Positions 35,972 to 46,469 of a stretch of 64,000 nt of DNA are shown here, in pieces. The DNA comes from Chenopodium formosanum (taxonomy: Eukaryota; Streptophyta; Magnoliopsida; Caryophyllales; Amaranthaceae). The notes beneath the pieces are model-generated. The model was not told where the DNA came from. It worked only from the letters and a program-made list of their open reading frames with translations, and did not search any database. Each line of letters starts with the position of its first letter. The stretch's first letter is position 1. A program made the translations under genes and the position numbers. Location of the stretch: contig CM044872.1 of the NCBI GenBank assembly GCA_024500155.1, forward strand, positions 55,929,460 through 55,993,459, given 5' to 3'.

Positions 35972-36613
35972 TCTTTCTTTTTTTAATCCTTAATTTCAAA
36001 GTTTATACATGAAGGAAATATACTGTATAAAATTGTTGGTATGAATGTGCCCTTCTAATTTTGATAGTTAAGCTTTTAATTAACTAGCCCTAAATTATTT
36101 TACTTTAAGTCGATATTTGTGTAGAGTCGGACCAGATACTCTCTTCAAGTCGATTCCGATTAAAATCAATTACTAGTAGTTTAAATCATCATTGTTGTCA
36201 TAATCTACAACTTCATAGTCATATCCCGTAATATCTTATTTGTCAAAAATAATACTTACTAGATTTACATTTTTTTCAATTTTATATAAATATATTTACT
36301 TTAACATGGATGATTATGGGCTCCCAACATAAAATACTAATGTTTGGATTTGTAACTAAAAGTACAATTTCGATAAAATCGTAATTATTCTTAACTATTA
36401 TTGTTTTATCAACTCTACCGTACTAATTTGATCTTCTTGAAAGTTATATTAACTAAGGTTTTCATTATAGATAAAATTAAAACAATTAACTTACTAATAC
36501 TAAAAAATTGTCTAACGTATTATGGGGCGCCATGAATATTAGAGGATAGTCTACTACTTAAGCATAGCGTACTCTTATTACATATTGACAAGTGTTTAGC
36601 ATGTTGGTACACT

Positions 36614-36614
<1 letters not shown>

Positions 36615-36678
<64 letters not shown>
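36615..36678. repeat. (AT)n microsatellite
   Basis: Uninterrupted AT dinucleotides, about 32 units. Confidence 0.98.
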
Positions 36679-36682
<4 letters not shown>

Positions 36683-37167
36683 TAAAGAATAATTGTATTT
36701 ACATACAATATACTTCGTACTAGCTAATAATATAATACTCCATATATAATTTATATATTTAAAAAATAAAAAAAAATAAAAAAAAACCATTTTGAAAGCT
36801 ATATGTGATTATGTGAATGATATTAGATAATATTTCAAATCAAACACATAGTAAATTCTTAGAGATTATGTCGATTGTTAAATGGATAGTATTTTCGATA
36901 AAAACATAATTATGTTTGTATAATTAAGTGGCATTTTCTAACAACATTCTAAATTTGAAGAACACGTAATTAACACTAAGTATTTATTTCTAGTAAAAGT
37001 TAGGTGCCATATTTACCTTACGTGAAGAAGGATCAAAGATATTAAAGCTTCTTAATTGTAAAAAGTCTACGAGATCATCACATATACATATATTCACACA
37101 TGACATTGTATGTCTCCTTTTTCTTCTCCAAACTTTACGTCGCAATAATATTGTGGTGCACTACCGC

Positions 37168-37200
<33 letters not shown>

Positions 37201-38086
37201 AATAAAATTGTTGATCACACGTAGAATTAACATGAAACATTAATATATTATTATTATTATTTAACACAATAATATCATATGATTTGATAATGTGTTGTCA
37301 ATGATTGATTGATGTTGATGTGATGGCAAATATTTAGAAAATTAAGGAAAGATATTCCTCGATTGATAGATGAATACTTTGTATGTTACAACTATGAATC
37401 TTATACTGAGTACAAAAAAGTTTTAAGTCTTATCTAGTCCTAAAATTAATAAGGAAATTAAGTCTAAAACCAAAATCATCAAATTTTAGCTTCCTTAACG
37501 TAATACACCACATAATCATGGGCAGAACATAGGGGCCGGGCGCAACCTGAACTCTCCATAATGCTCTACTTCGTATTATTTTTACTAGTATGGAACTAAA
37601 GATAATTCAAACAAATTCAAAGTTTTCTATCTCTTAAAAATAATATTCTAAGTACGTCTTTGATTGATCAAAATAAGTTGTATCATACACTACGTAGAAG
37701 TTGTTTTAATTTGATTTAAAGGTCGTAGACTCATAGCAAAGATCTTCCATTTAATAGGAGATTTTCTTATTATGCTTTCCCTATTTTAAAGAGGTTTGAC
37801 TAGTCAAAATTAAATCAAGGGGACACGTGAGGGGTTAAGATGTCTAATTGAGTTATTCACTTTATGTGAAACTACACACCAATTAAGTTTTAATTTTGAT
37901 ATGTAAAATAGCTAGTGACCTACTTTTTCTTAGCTTATTAACCTTTTAATTGTAGTAGGACCTTATTATAGCTTAATCACAATGCAAAATTAAGTCACGA
38001 TTAGCTCCTTTGTTGATTAGTCTTTATAAAATTTCAAACTTTGAAGAAATAGTAAATAATAATGCCTCAAAACATCTAGATATTTA

Positions 38087-38278
38087 GGGCATGTTCATAT
38101 TTAGTAAACTGAACTGAACTGAAATGAATATTTTATGAGAGAAGGAAATTAGGAGCTAAACTAAACTGAACTGGACTGGACTAAATTGAACTGAACTAAT
38201 TGGAGTTGAATTGAACTGAACTAATTGGACCTGAACTAAACTGAACTAAACTGAAATTAAGCTGAAGTGAACAGACCC
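38087..38278. mobile_element. PIF/Harbinger-like MITE, copy 2 (192 bp)
   Basis: Ends GGGCATGTTCA and, inverted, GGGTCTGTTCACTTCAGC; target duplication TTA at 38084-38086 and 38279-38281. Interior is a run of ACTGAACTGAA-type pentamer repeats. Confidence 0.8.
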
Positions 38279-38727
38279 TTAATTTGACAAAGCAATTCTT
38301 TATGCACATGTTCATCCAACGATATGTCAAATCGGTTTAAGGTTTAAAAATGAATTGTTGTAGAAACTAGCAATAAATTAATGCAAATCAAATCTCGGGT
38401 GAAAGTACGGTTCCAATTGAGGGTAGTAAATAATTTTTTGTTTTCTAGCTCTCCGATCCATTTATGCTGGGAGGGAATTCATGCAAAACCAACTAGGGTT
38501 GTTTTGGAACCGAATCAAGGTTGCGACCAATTGAAATAATACTAATATAATATATAGGAGTATGGAGTATAATTTTAGGTTATTTGGAAAAATTGTCACA
38601 ATTTCTAGCATGTTTATAGTTTGTGGTTATTAACCAGGCCACCATACCATCCATATCATACCCGTAGATAGGTTAGTGTGTTAGGATATGAGTATACTGC
38701 AACTTTCGATAAAGGAATGCAAGAGAG

Positions 38728-38776
38728 TGAGTGATAGCTCAGGTGGCTAGAGCTTCACTCTATAATAGTCTAATAC

Positions 38777-38839
<63 letters not shown>

Positions 38840-38950
38840 GAGTTGAAATAATGTTGTGATGACTAATTATATAGTATATATGAGAATTTTGTGGAGATGA
38901 AATTTGATCACATAACTTTATTAGATACCACCCCCAAAACATCAATCAAG
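38728..38950 (+). mobile_element. SINE-like element with tRNA-type A box
   Basis: GTGATAGCTCAGGTGGCTAG then AGCTTCACTC is a close match to a tRNA A-box region (TRGCTCAGNNGGNNAGAGC). A weak B-box-like stretch (GAGATGAAATTTGATC) occurs past an (AT)n expansion. Not a tRNA gene: no acceptor stem or intact B box. Confidence 0.4.
38779..38837. repeat. (AT)n microsatellite
   Basis: About 29 AT units, inside the SINE-like element. Confidence 0.98.
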
Positions 38951-39429
38951 TTAAGCCAGTTTGCATCTACAAAGTATTGAAAACATAAATTGTATACTCA
39001 TATATAATACGAGTATTATATATTACTTTCATCCAAAAGAAAGGTTAAAATTGGATTAATGCATTTAGGTCCCAAATTCTTATAATAAAACTGTTTTTAA
39101 TTTTTTTTTATTTTTTTAAATAAGCAGCTTTGGTCATGTATAACTATTATGCAACAATTTATTAGAAGTATTATTATTGCAATCTCTCACAGAATATACT
39201 AATAAATGCCGTGTATTGCAAGTCAACCCATAACATATATAAGTACTGAATCGTACTAACATCTTGGAGATGCTGATCGCAAACGTAGCACAATAATCAG
39301 CACACATTTTTATTATTTTTTTATTTTTTATTTTATTATTTTTTTAAATTTTATCTCGAACCTTTTTTATTTTAATTTGTTATGTGAAATTCTTCATGAA
39401 CTTTAAAAAATACGTAGTATTTTTAAAAA

Positions 39430-39620
39430 GGTAATGATATATGTAACCCTTAGTAGTATGTATAAGCATTAAATATACTTCCCAAAATAGAATTAAGTTG
39501 AGAATTCATGACAAAATCACGCACAGGTCGATCTTATTAGTGTTAATTTTTTCTCAATATTTCCTTTTTTAACTTCTTATACATAGCCCTTAGGGTTAAG
39601 GGCTATATTTATCATTTTCC
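39430..39620. mobile_element. Palindrome-ended MITE family, copy B (191 bp)
   Basis: Same ends and interior as 31481-31669. Flanks TTAAAAA on both sides may be the target duplication, though low complexity makes this uncertain. The right palindrome carries a short insertion. Confidence 0.8.
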
Positions 39621-39658
39621 TTAAAAAAAAAATCCAGATAAGATTAATAGTTGAATAA

Positions 39659-40556
39659 GGGGGTTGTTAAATATTGCCCTCGAAAATCTAACTAACGCCC
39701 GCAAAATAAAGTAAAATTACGTATTTATCCTTATAATAACAATTATAAAAATAATATTTACTTTTACCTCAATTTCACACTTTTACTGTACACAAAACTT
39801 TTTACCGTTCTCTCTAGTGGTCAACGGCCACTAATGCTCATCGAACAACCACCCCAACCACCGTGAATTTCAAAATCAAACAAATTTTTTAAATTTTGCA
39901 AAATCAAATTCGTTAGATCTTATGGATAACGACGAAATACCAGAAACACAACCTTAGACGCTCACCAAAGGCTCGTCGAACCGTACGGAATCAGTACGTC
40001 GCGATAATTTTTTTAAAAAAATTCGAAACCCAAGAAACGCCTAGATTTTTCGAATACCCTAGGATGAAACGCCTAGTTTTTTCGAAACATCATAGGTTAT
40101 TCAAAAAAAACTAGGCGTTTCAGCCTAGGGTATTCTAAAAAAACTAGGCGTTTCACCTCAAACGCCAAGATTTTTCATACAACCACACGATTGTTCGTAC
40201 AAACTAGGCGTTTGAGCCTAGGACGTGCGAAAAACCCAGGCGTTTGCCGCGAATTTAGAAAATAAAAAAAAACAAACATTTTCTCCGCCGGCGACCGACT
40301 TCCCTTTGTCCTTACTCGTCATTACCACAGCTGTGTAGATTGTGAAAGCGGAGGTAAGGAGTTGGTAGTTAAAAGAGGAGGAGGAGGTGGTGGTGATGGT
40401 GGTGGTTAGTATGAAGAGGTGGTAGTAGTGGGTAGTATGAAGAGGGGGGTAAATTAAAGGGGGTAATTTTTTTTGATTAAAAAAGGGTAAATTTATAATT
40501 TTAGTTTATTTTACGGACGTTATTTAAATATTTGATAGCGTCGTTTAGCTTTCCAC
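39659..40556. mobile_element. 898-bp TIR element with TTGAATAA target duplication
   Basis: Left end GGGGGTTGTTAAATATTGCC and right end (inverted) GTGGAAAGCTAAACGACGCT align without gaps, and the following inner parts agree better (TAACGYCCGYAAAATAAAST then AAAATTA). Identical 8-bp TTGAATAA flanks it (39651-39658, 40557-40564). No transposase. The interior is GC-richer than the surroundings and contains an AAACGCCTAG array. An 8-9 bp duplication fits hAT or Mutator; the long TIR favours Mutator. Confidence 0.7.
40035..40246. repeat. Array of AAACGCCTAG motifs in both orientations
   Basis: AAACGCCTAG occurs at 40035 and 40067, its reverse complement CTAGGCGTTT at 40111, 40144 and 40204, with partial copies at 40160 (AAACGCC) and 40237 (CAGGCGTTT). 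CCTAGG palindromes lie between them. All in 212 bp within the TIR element. Confidence 0.85.
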
Positions 40557-42082
40557 TTGAATAATTGATCGGATGCTAATATATGTCACTTGCCAATCAT
40601 TACCAAACTGATTATTGTCTTTTCGATAAAACAAATGGTACAATTTCTATACATGTATAAACAAAATGTTAAATTTTTATTTTATCAAATAATAATGACA
40701 AAACGTTAGAAAAATGAGACAATAAAGGCATGATGGGAAAACAAATAGCTTATCATCAAGTTGTAAGCTAAATATAAAGTCAAGTTAGCTCCAATAAACA
40801 AATAGCACTATACTTTATTTTCACTTAATATATAAGTTTCGATAAAATAAATTTAGAAAAAAAAAAATAATGATACTAGTATAACTAGCCATTTCAATTT
40901 ACAACTAGAATAAGTTTGGATAAGTTTTGTTAAGTTTAGACAAACACTATGTAAGATTGATTCTAAATAAATTAGCTAGGTAAATAGAATGTACAAAAAA
41001 AAAAAAAAATCACTTTTTTGTGCCTTCTACAACTTAAAGAAATATTATTAAGTAAAAATAGTTTTGTTTTAGTAAAAACTAAATAGTGTTGTGGTTTTTT
41101 TTTAAAAAAAAACCTAAATAGTGTTGCGCAATACAATTGACTTTTAATAATAATAATAATTACTCCATAGTTGTAATATTATTTTAATTGGTATAAATCC
41201 GTATTAATAATTCTTTTTGGGCAAAATCCTTTTTACTCTTGATTCCCTAGCTAGGATGAAAATTATTTATAATTAATTACTTAGTTAGGGTAAAAACCTT
41301 TAATACATATATAATCCTTAGTTTGTTATTTGTAACAACTTAATTAATCCATATATGAGACTAGCTTAGTTTCTTCGCAATTCACAACATTTTGGTGCAT
41401 TATAACTTATAAGTACCTATTTCAAATTTAAAGTGGGAGTTGAACTGTAATGTTAAGAAGATTTATTTATTCATTTATTCAGGGTTGAATTGTTATGTAA
41501 AATAGGATGAATTTGTTACATACAAAGGAATTATTATATAGGCTAACACGAGGCATGCATTTCATCTATCTCACCGATAAGACTTTAGGATTATTATTTC
41601 TTTTTTCGTCCCCTCAATCTTGGTAATAGCTAGACTCCTTATTAAACGTTACTTGCATTAAAAGCGGTGACTTCTCTACCATAGTAAAATTAAGATTTCC
41701 AATTCCACTCTTTTTTGAACAATTGCTACTAGTAATCTACTGTGTATATATAGCTTTTCTTAATAGTTCCACTTTCCCTAGCTTAATCATTTCTATTTAG
41801 TACTTATCACTACCAAAATCCCCTTTTCTTGTGCAGAATTTATTGTCAGTTTTTAACCATCCATTTATTTTTACCTCTCAAATGTGTTGGGATTTGGGAG
41901 AGAAATTTGCGTTAAAGTAATAAAAAGAAGAGGGGCATCATTGTCTTTTCATAGTGCCATATGCTATGTTTGGCTAACTTGGGATGGAGCAAACTAGGCA
42001 TGAGTTTCAGACTTTCAGTTTCATATTAGTATGATTATTATTATGGTTGCAACGGAGTATTTGTATTGAAGCTTTTTAATTC

Positions 42083-42291
42083 ATATTCCATTCATTTCAA
42101 ATTAATGTAAAGAATTGATTGGAAAATAAGAGAGAAATGAAAATCGTTTAATGTTGAAAACATAAAGCAATTCAAAGTACCATGTATAAAAAAAAATTTA
42201 TACGACAAAGTATCGTGTATAAAAAATTGTAATTTTATTATACGCATTTGAAATAGAAAAATAAAATCATTAATTTGCGAATGAGGGAGTA
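42083..42291. mobile_element. Stowaway-like MITE, about 209 bp
   Basis: Left TATTCCATTCATTTCAAATT and right end inverted TACTCCCTCATTCGCAAATT pair as imperfect terminal inverted repeats of the CTCCCTC type. Confidence 0.55.
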
Positions 42292-42363
42292 TTCCTTGTG
42301 CATGCGTATGAACAAGCCCTATAAGTGTTACGTTGAAAGGGTGTATTTTTATTATTGTTTTAA

Positions 42364-43258
42364 GGAAAAATTGCTTCTAATAATCCCAACTTTGAATTAT
42401 TATTGAATAATCCTAACTTTATGAGGTATTTGCTTTCATTGGTCTCAAACGGTCATCAACCTGATATAACAGGTTATCTAAGACACGTGGCAACACATGA
42501 TTGGTTGAAATAAATAAAAAATAAATAAAATGTAAATTAAAAAAATAATATAAAATAAAAGAAAAAAAATCCCTAGCCATAGCCACCTCCTGCCAAACCC
42601 CATCACCACCTCCGACAGCCCTATTTCACGCCTTAACCCGAAATGACCGCCCTCCCCTACTCAGCCACCACCAGAAATGGCTCCCCTCCCAAGTTGTGCC
42701 CCCGAAATTGCCCCATTCCATAACCTTAACCCTCCCTGATGGCCGAAACAACCCCCTCTATGCTTCCAGTGCGAATTACCTACACCCCCGAAAACACCAT
42801 ATCTAACCTGAAAAACCATCCTCCATCTGAAAAATCACTTATTCGACCCCCAAAACTACCTCCTTCGACCCCCAAAACCACCCCATGGTACATACAACAA
42901 CTTCCAGGGAAGGGAAAAGAGTTATCGACGATTAGGGGAGGAGGGAGATAGGTTGGATGATGTTGTAGTGGGTTGCCAAAGGTGGTTGCGTGATGGAGGG
43001 AGTTGCTGGTCAGGTTCAAGGGAGGAGAGAGAAAAGGTTAGAGGAAGGGAGGAGAGAGGGAGAAATTAAACAAATTAGATGGTGCTATGTGGCAATTTTA
43101 ACTTAAAAAAATAAGTTAACCTGTTTATCAGGTCATCGGTCATTTGGGTCCAATGAAAGCAAACACCCCCTAAAGTTGGGATTATTTAATAATAATCCAA
43201 ACTTGGAATTATTAAAAGCAAATGAGTTAAAGTTGGGATTATTAAAAATAATTTTTCC
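42364..43258. mobile_element. Non-autonomous Mutator-like element (Pack-MULE type), 895 bp
   Basis: Perfect 9-bp target duplication TTGTTTTAA (42355-42363 and 43259-43267), the Mutator hallmark. Ends GGAAAAATTGC...AATTTTTCC; the inverted repeats extend, with gaps, for some 130-180 bp (AATAATCCCAACTTT, TTTGCTTTCATTGG, CCTGATA). No transposase. The interior (about 42575-43060) is much richer in C/G, Pro-codon-like on the plus strand, with a 70-codon frame at 42739-42951. That composition suggests a captured genic fragment, but I cannot name the source gene. Confidence 0.85.
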
Positions 43259-43267
43259 TTGTTTTAA

Positions 43268-43588
43268 ACCATTATTAATTACTGTACTAGTTTTGCTACA
43301 GTAATTAATTTTATTTTGTTGTGGCCATTGAATCTTATACCTTTGGATTAAAAGTTGATCGATCTTATTTATTTATCTATCATCAGCATTTTTGAAGTCA
43401 TTTTAGATGGATCGGAATCTATAATGTGTAACACAATTATCTACAATATATGAAGTAGTAATTAATGTAAACTTGAAATCATTTTTGTATGAGTTGTCGT
43501 CCTTTTGTTGTTAAAATTGGAATTTTCTAATTAAACTTGTAATGTTTTGAGAGTTTATGATTCACCCCCCCCCCCCCACCACCCCCTC

Positions 43589-43626
<38 letters not shown>

Positions 43627-44279
43627 TGGTAAATTGCTAAGATAAAGACACTCCATTAATAATATATTGAACCACATACAACTTGTTAAAAATTCAATCC
43701 TAGACATAACTTTAAATAATTTAGTTATCCTTTAATCAATAAAATTAATCAGTCAGTTATCTTGCTCCAATTTATTGCATTCAAAACACTGGATACTTAT
43801 TATATGTTCGGTTTTTAACGCCACACGGCCACACCTACATTGCAATTTCACTAGTAATGCAACGGCTAAAGCCAACTTGATATTATTTATGTAGTACGTA
43901 TTGCTCACTAGAGAAGCTAAGTTAAGAGATATCACGCGTTGCATTCTACCACTTCAAGTCGGCTAAAATCTAATAACATTAAAAATTAAATTTTATACGG
44001 ACGTTTTCACGTGTACTTAATATAAGAGGTGCAAAATATAACGAATATAAATTTATTTTTGACAACCCGTAAAAGGCTATTGGAGTATACATACGTCAAA
44101 CCCTAATCATATGTCCTTGAATAGAAAGATCATAATGTGTTGAAATTTATGCATACGATGGTAAGGCCACCTTTTTTAAGCACTTCATTAAATAGGGTTT
44201 GCAATTCATTCTCTTCCCTCTTTTTATTATTTTTCTCCACTCCCAAAATAACATAAACCTTCATTATATTACTCATGTC
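43268..44279. other. Upstream region of the HEC3-like gene
   Basis: AT-rich, with a C12 run and a long T run (about 43566-43625). No gene seen. Regulatory elements of the bHLH gene are likely here but none is clear enough to mark. Confidence 0.4.
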
Positions 44280-45089
44280 ATGGACATCAACCACATACAT
44301 AATAATAAACTCCACATAAACCACAACTCCACCATCATCAATTGGGAGAAAAGCCTTAACCTTTCCATGGACATGGTTGATGATAATCATCATCATCAGC
44401 ATCAACATGACCATCATGTTCATCATCCATTCATACATGATAATAATAATCCGGTATGGCAAACCTACCATAATCTTCCTACAACACACTCATCTCAACC
44501 CTCCATTCCATCATCATCATCATCATCATACATCATCAAACAAACAAACATACAAGAACAAATTATAATAGAGGAAGATGAGCATGAGTTTGAGGAAGAA
44601 GAGGAGCTAGGAGCTATGAAAGAAATGATGTACCGGATCGCGGTTATGCAACCCGTGGATATTGACCCGGCAGCTATCCGTAAGCCAAAGAGAAGAAATG
44701 CTCGGATCAGTAATGACCCGCAAAGCGTGGCGGCCCGACATAGGAGGGAACGGATATCCGAAAAGATTCGGATCCTCCAACGGTTAGTACCCGGTGGTGT
44801 TAAAATGGATACTGCCTCTATGCTTGATGAGGCTATTCGTTATGTTAAGTTTCTTAAGAGACAAATCCGTCAACTTCAATCCGGGTCCTCCAGTCACCAA
44901 CCACCACCACCACAACCACCCGTCCCCACGATATCGCCTTCTGATTGGCCACCGCCTCCCTCGGCCTCAGCCTCGCTCTTTAGTCCCTACTCTAGCCCCG
45001 GGAGCTCAAAAGTGGTGCTTATTAGGGATAATAATAATAACGGTAATCATCATCATGAGGGGATGATTTTTCAGCATGGAGGTAATTAA
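44280..45089 (+). CDS. HEC3: bHLH transcription factor, HECATE3-like
   Basis: Single exon, 269 aa, starting at MDINHIHNNK; an in-frame ATG at 44199 would add a 27-residue hydrophobic extension unlike the family. The N-terminus is His/Asn-rich, then acidic (EEDEHEFEEEEE), then the HEC signature LGAMKEMMYRIAVMQPVDID (110-129) and KPKRRNARISNDPQSVAARH leading into the bHLH (about 146-195: HRRERISEKIRILQRLVPGG, MDTASMLDEAIRYVKFLKRQ). The motif order matches HEC3 better than HEC1/2. The basic region lacks the usual E-box glutamate, as in other HEC/IND proteins. HECATE factors act with SPATULA in carpel transmitting tract and stigma and in shoot meristem timing. The C-terminus is Pro/Ser-rich and variable. 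HEC3 is the best match by pattern; a tree is needed to separate HEC1-3. Confidence 0.88.
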   Translation: MDINHIHNNKLHINHNSTIINWEKSLNLSMDMVDDNHHHQHQHDHHVHHPFIHDNNNPVWQTYHNLPTTHSSQPSIPSSSSSSYIIKQTNIQEQIIIEEDEHEFEEEEELGAMKEMMYRIAVMQPVDIDPAAIRKPKRRNARISNDPQSVAARHRRERISEKIRILQRLVPGGVKMDTASMLDEAIRYVKFLKRQIRQLQSGSSSHQPPPPQPPVPTISPSDWPPPPSASASLFSPYSSPGSSKVVLIRDNNNNGNHHHEGMIFQHGGN

Positions 45090-45544
45090 TTAATTAATTG
45101 ATTGATTAGTTTAATATCGAAATTGATTATATATGTAATCCCTAGGGTATATATATGTATGTACATACGTTGCATTATTGTAATAGATAAAATCATTAGC
45201 ATTATTATTGAGAAATAACTATAATGCTATTGTCAATAATTAAACAATAAGTAATAGGATATACTAGCATTATAGTTAACTCAAAATTGTTCTATTCTAT
45301 TGACATGTATGTATGTACCCTACATGTGTATGTATGCGTGTGTATGTGTGCGTTTGTATAGGTGTACTTATACATGTACTAATTGAATTGAGATTAATTA
45401 ATTTAGCTTGTTTAATTATATAAAGGTTACGAAATTTACGATTTGTAGTTAATTAATTTAATTTGTATGTTTGGACAATGCATGTGAGAATTTAAGAAAA
45501 ACAGAATGAAGAAGAAAAAAAGTTTGTTAGGATATGATTGACCA

Positions 45545-45654
<110 letters not shown>

Positions 45655-46282
45655 GGCGCCAAAAGTAATGGTCATAGTACAGTTAGTTTCAGGCTATGAA
45701 GATTGGTCCGTCTACCTTTTTTTCATGGCAAACTATATAATATAATCATATAAATGTATAATATAAGATCACATTGAGAATATATAAATATAGACTCACT
45801 ACATATACGTATGATATGTAACAAATTAAGTGTCTACAAGTTGCCGGAAAATGAGTTCTCATAAAATTTAGTGACGTGAGACTTTAATTTATTTTAGTTT
45901 TATGAAAAATGATTTATATTATATAAACTATATATATACTATAGTAGTGAATATAATTTGGAAAAAAGCTAATGATGAAAACTATAGTATAAAATAAAAA
46001 ACATGAGCATGCAAAGAAGAAACGCACGCTATGATAAGAGGGAGAAGAGAGATGCATGAAAAATTGAAAATGGCTGGTTGTGAAAAGATTACGTGTGGAG
46101 AGTTGCACTGCAACCATTTGTACATCACCCTTTGAATCATTACATTATTTAATGGCTCATCACTCCTATTTTCCCTATTTTTTTCTCTATAATTTTGAGT
46201 ATATATATTTTTTTTCATTTTTCTATTGATTTAAAATTTTATTTTCAATTTTTTTTCGTATTATTTTTTGGTTTGGAAGATA

Positions 46283-46469
46283 GGCCCTGATCTCATCAAA
46301 TTATTTTCAGTTCAGCTTTAATAAGTTCAGTTCAGTTCATCTCCTAATTTCCTTCTCTCATAAAATATTCAGTTCAGTTCAGTTCAGCTCTAATAATTTA
46401 AGTTCAGTTCAGTTCAGCTCTAATAAGTTCAGTTCAGTTCAGCTCATTTCAGTCAATGAGAACAAGCCC
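46283..46469. mobile_element. PIF/Harbinger-like MITE, copy 4-type (187 bp)
   Basis: Same family as the copies at 30670, 38087 and 63179: interior of TTCAGTTCAG pentamer repeats and right end CAAGCCC-TTA. The left end (GGCCCTGATCTC) has drifted and is preceded by ATA, so the duplication is no longer exact. Confidence 0.65.

Larger units (their letters stand above)
30401..42363. other. Gene-free, transposon-rich intergenic block
   Basis: No open frame here resembles a known protein; the ones over 60 codons cover (AT)n tracts or random frames. Recognisable pieces are listed separately (MITEs, Helitron ends, SINE-like elements, a TIR element, microsatellites). Remaining sequence is AT-rich and unexplained, including a GGGCAT hexamer run near 34408-34428. 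Confidence 0.6.

Noticed and set aside
36520..36790. Open frames of alternating Ile-Tyr
   Set aside because: Translations of the (AT)n tract; the same holds at 38760-38945 and 45436-45675.
38728..38760. Possible tRNA gene
   Set aside because: Only the A-box region fits; there is no acceptor stem, anticodon arm or intact B box.
42739..42951. 70-codon frame as a gene
   Set aside because: It lies inside the Mutator-like element, has no family signature, and fits captured or random GC-rich sequence better.
44199..44279. Upstream in-frame ATG extending the HEC3-like protein by 27 residues
   Set aside because: The extension is hydrophobic and unlike HECATE N-termini; the ATG at 44280 is preferred.
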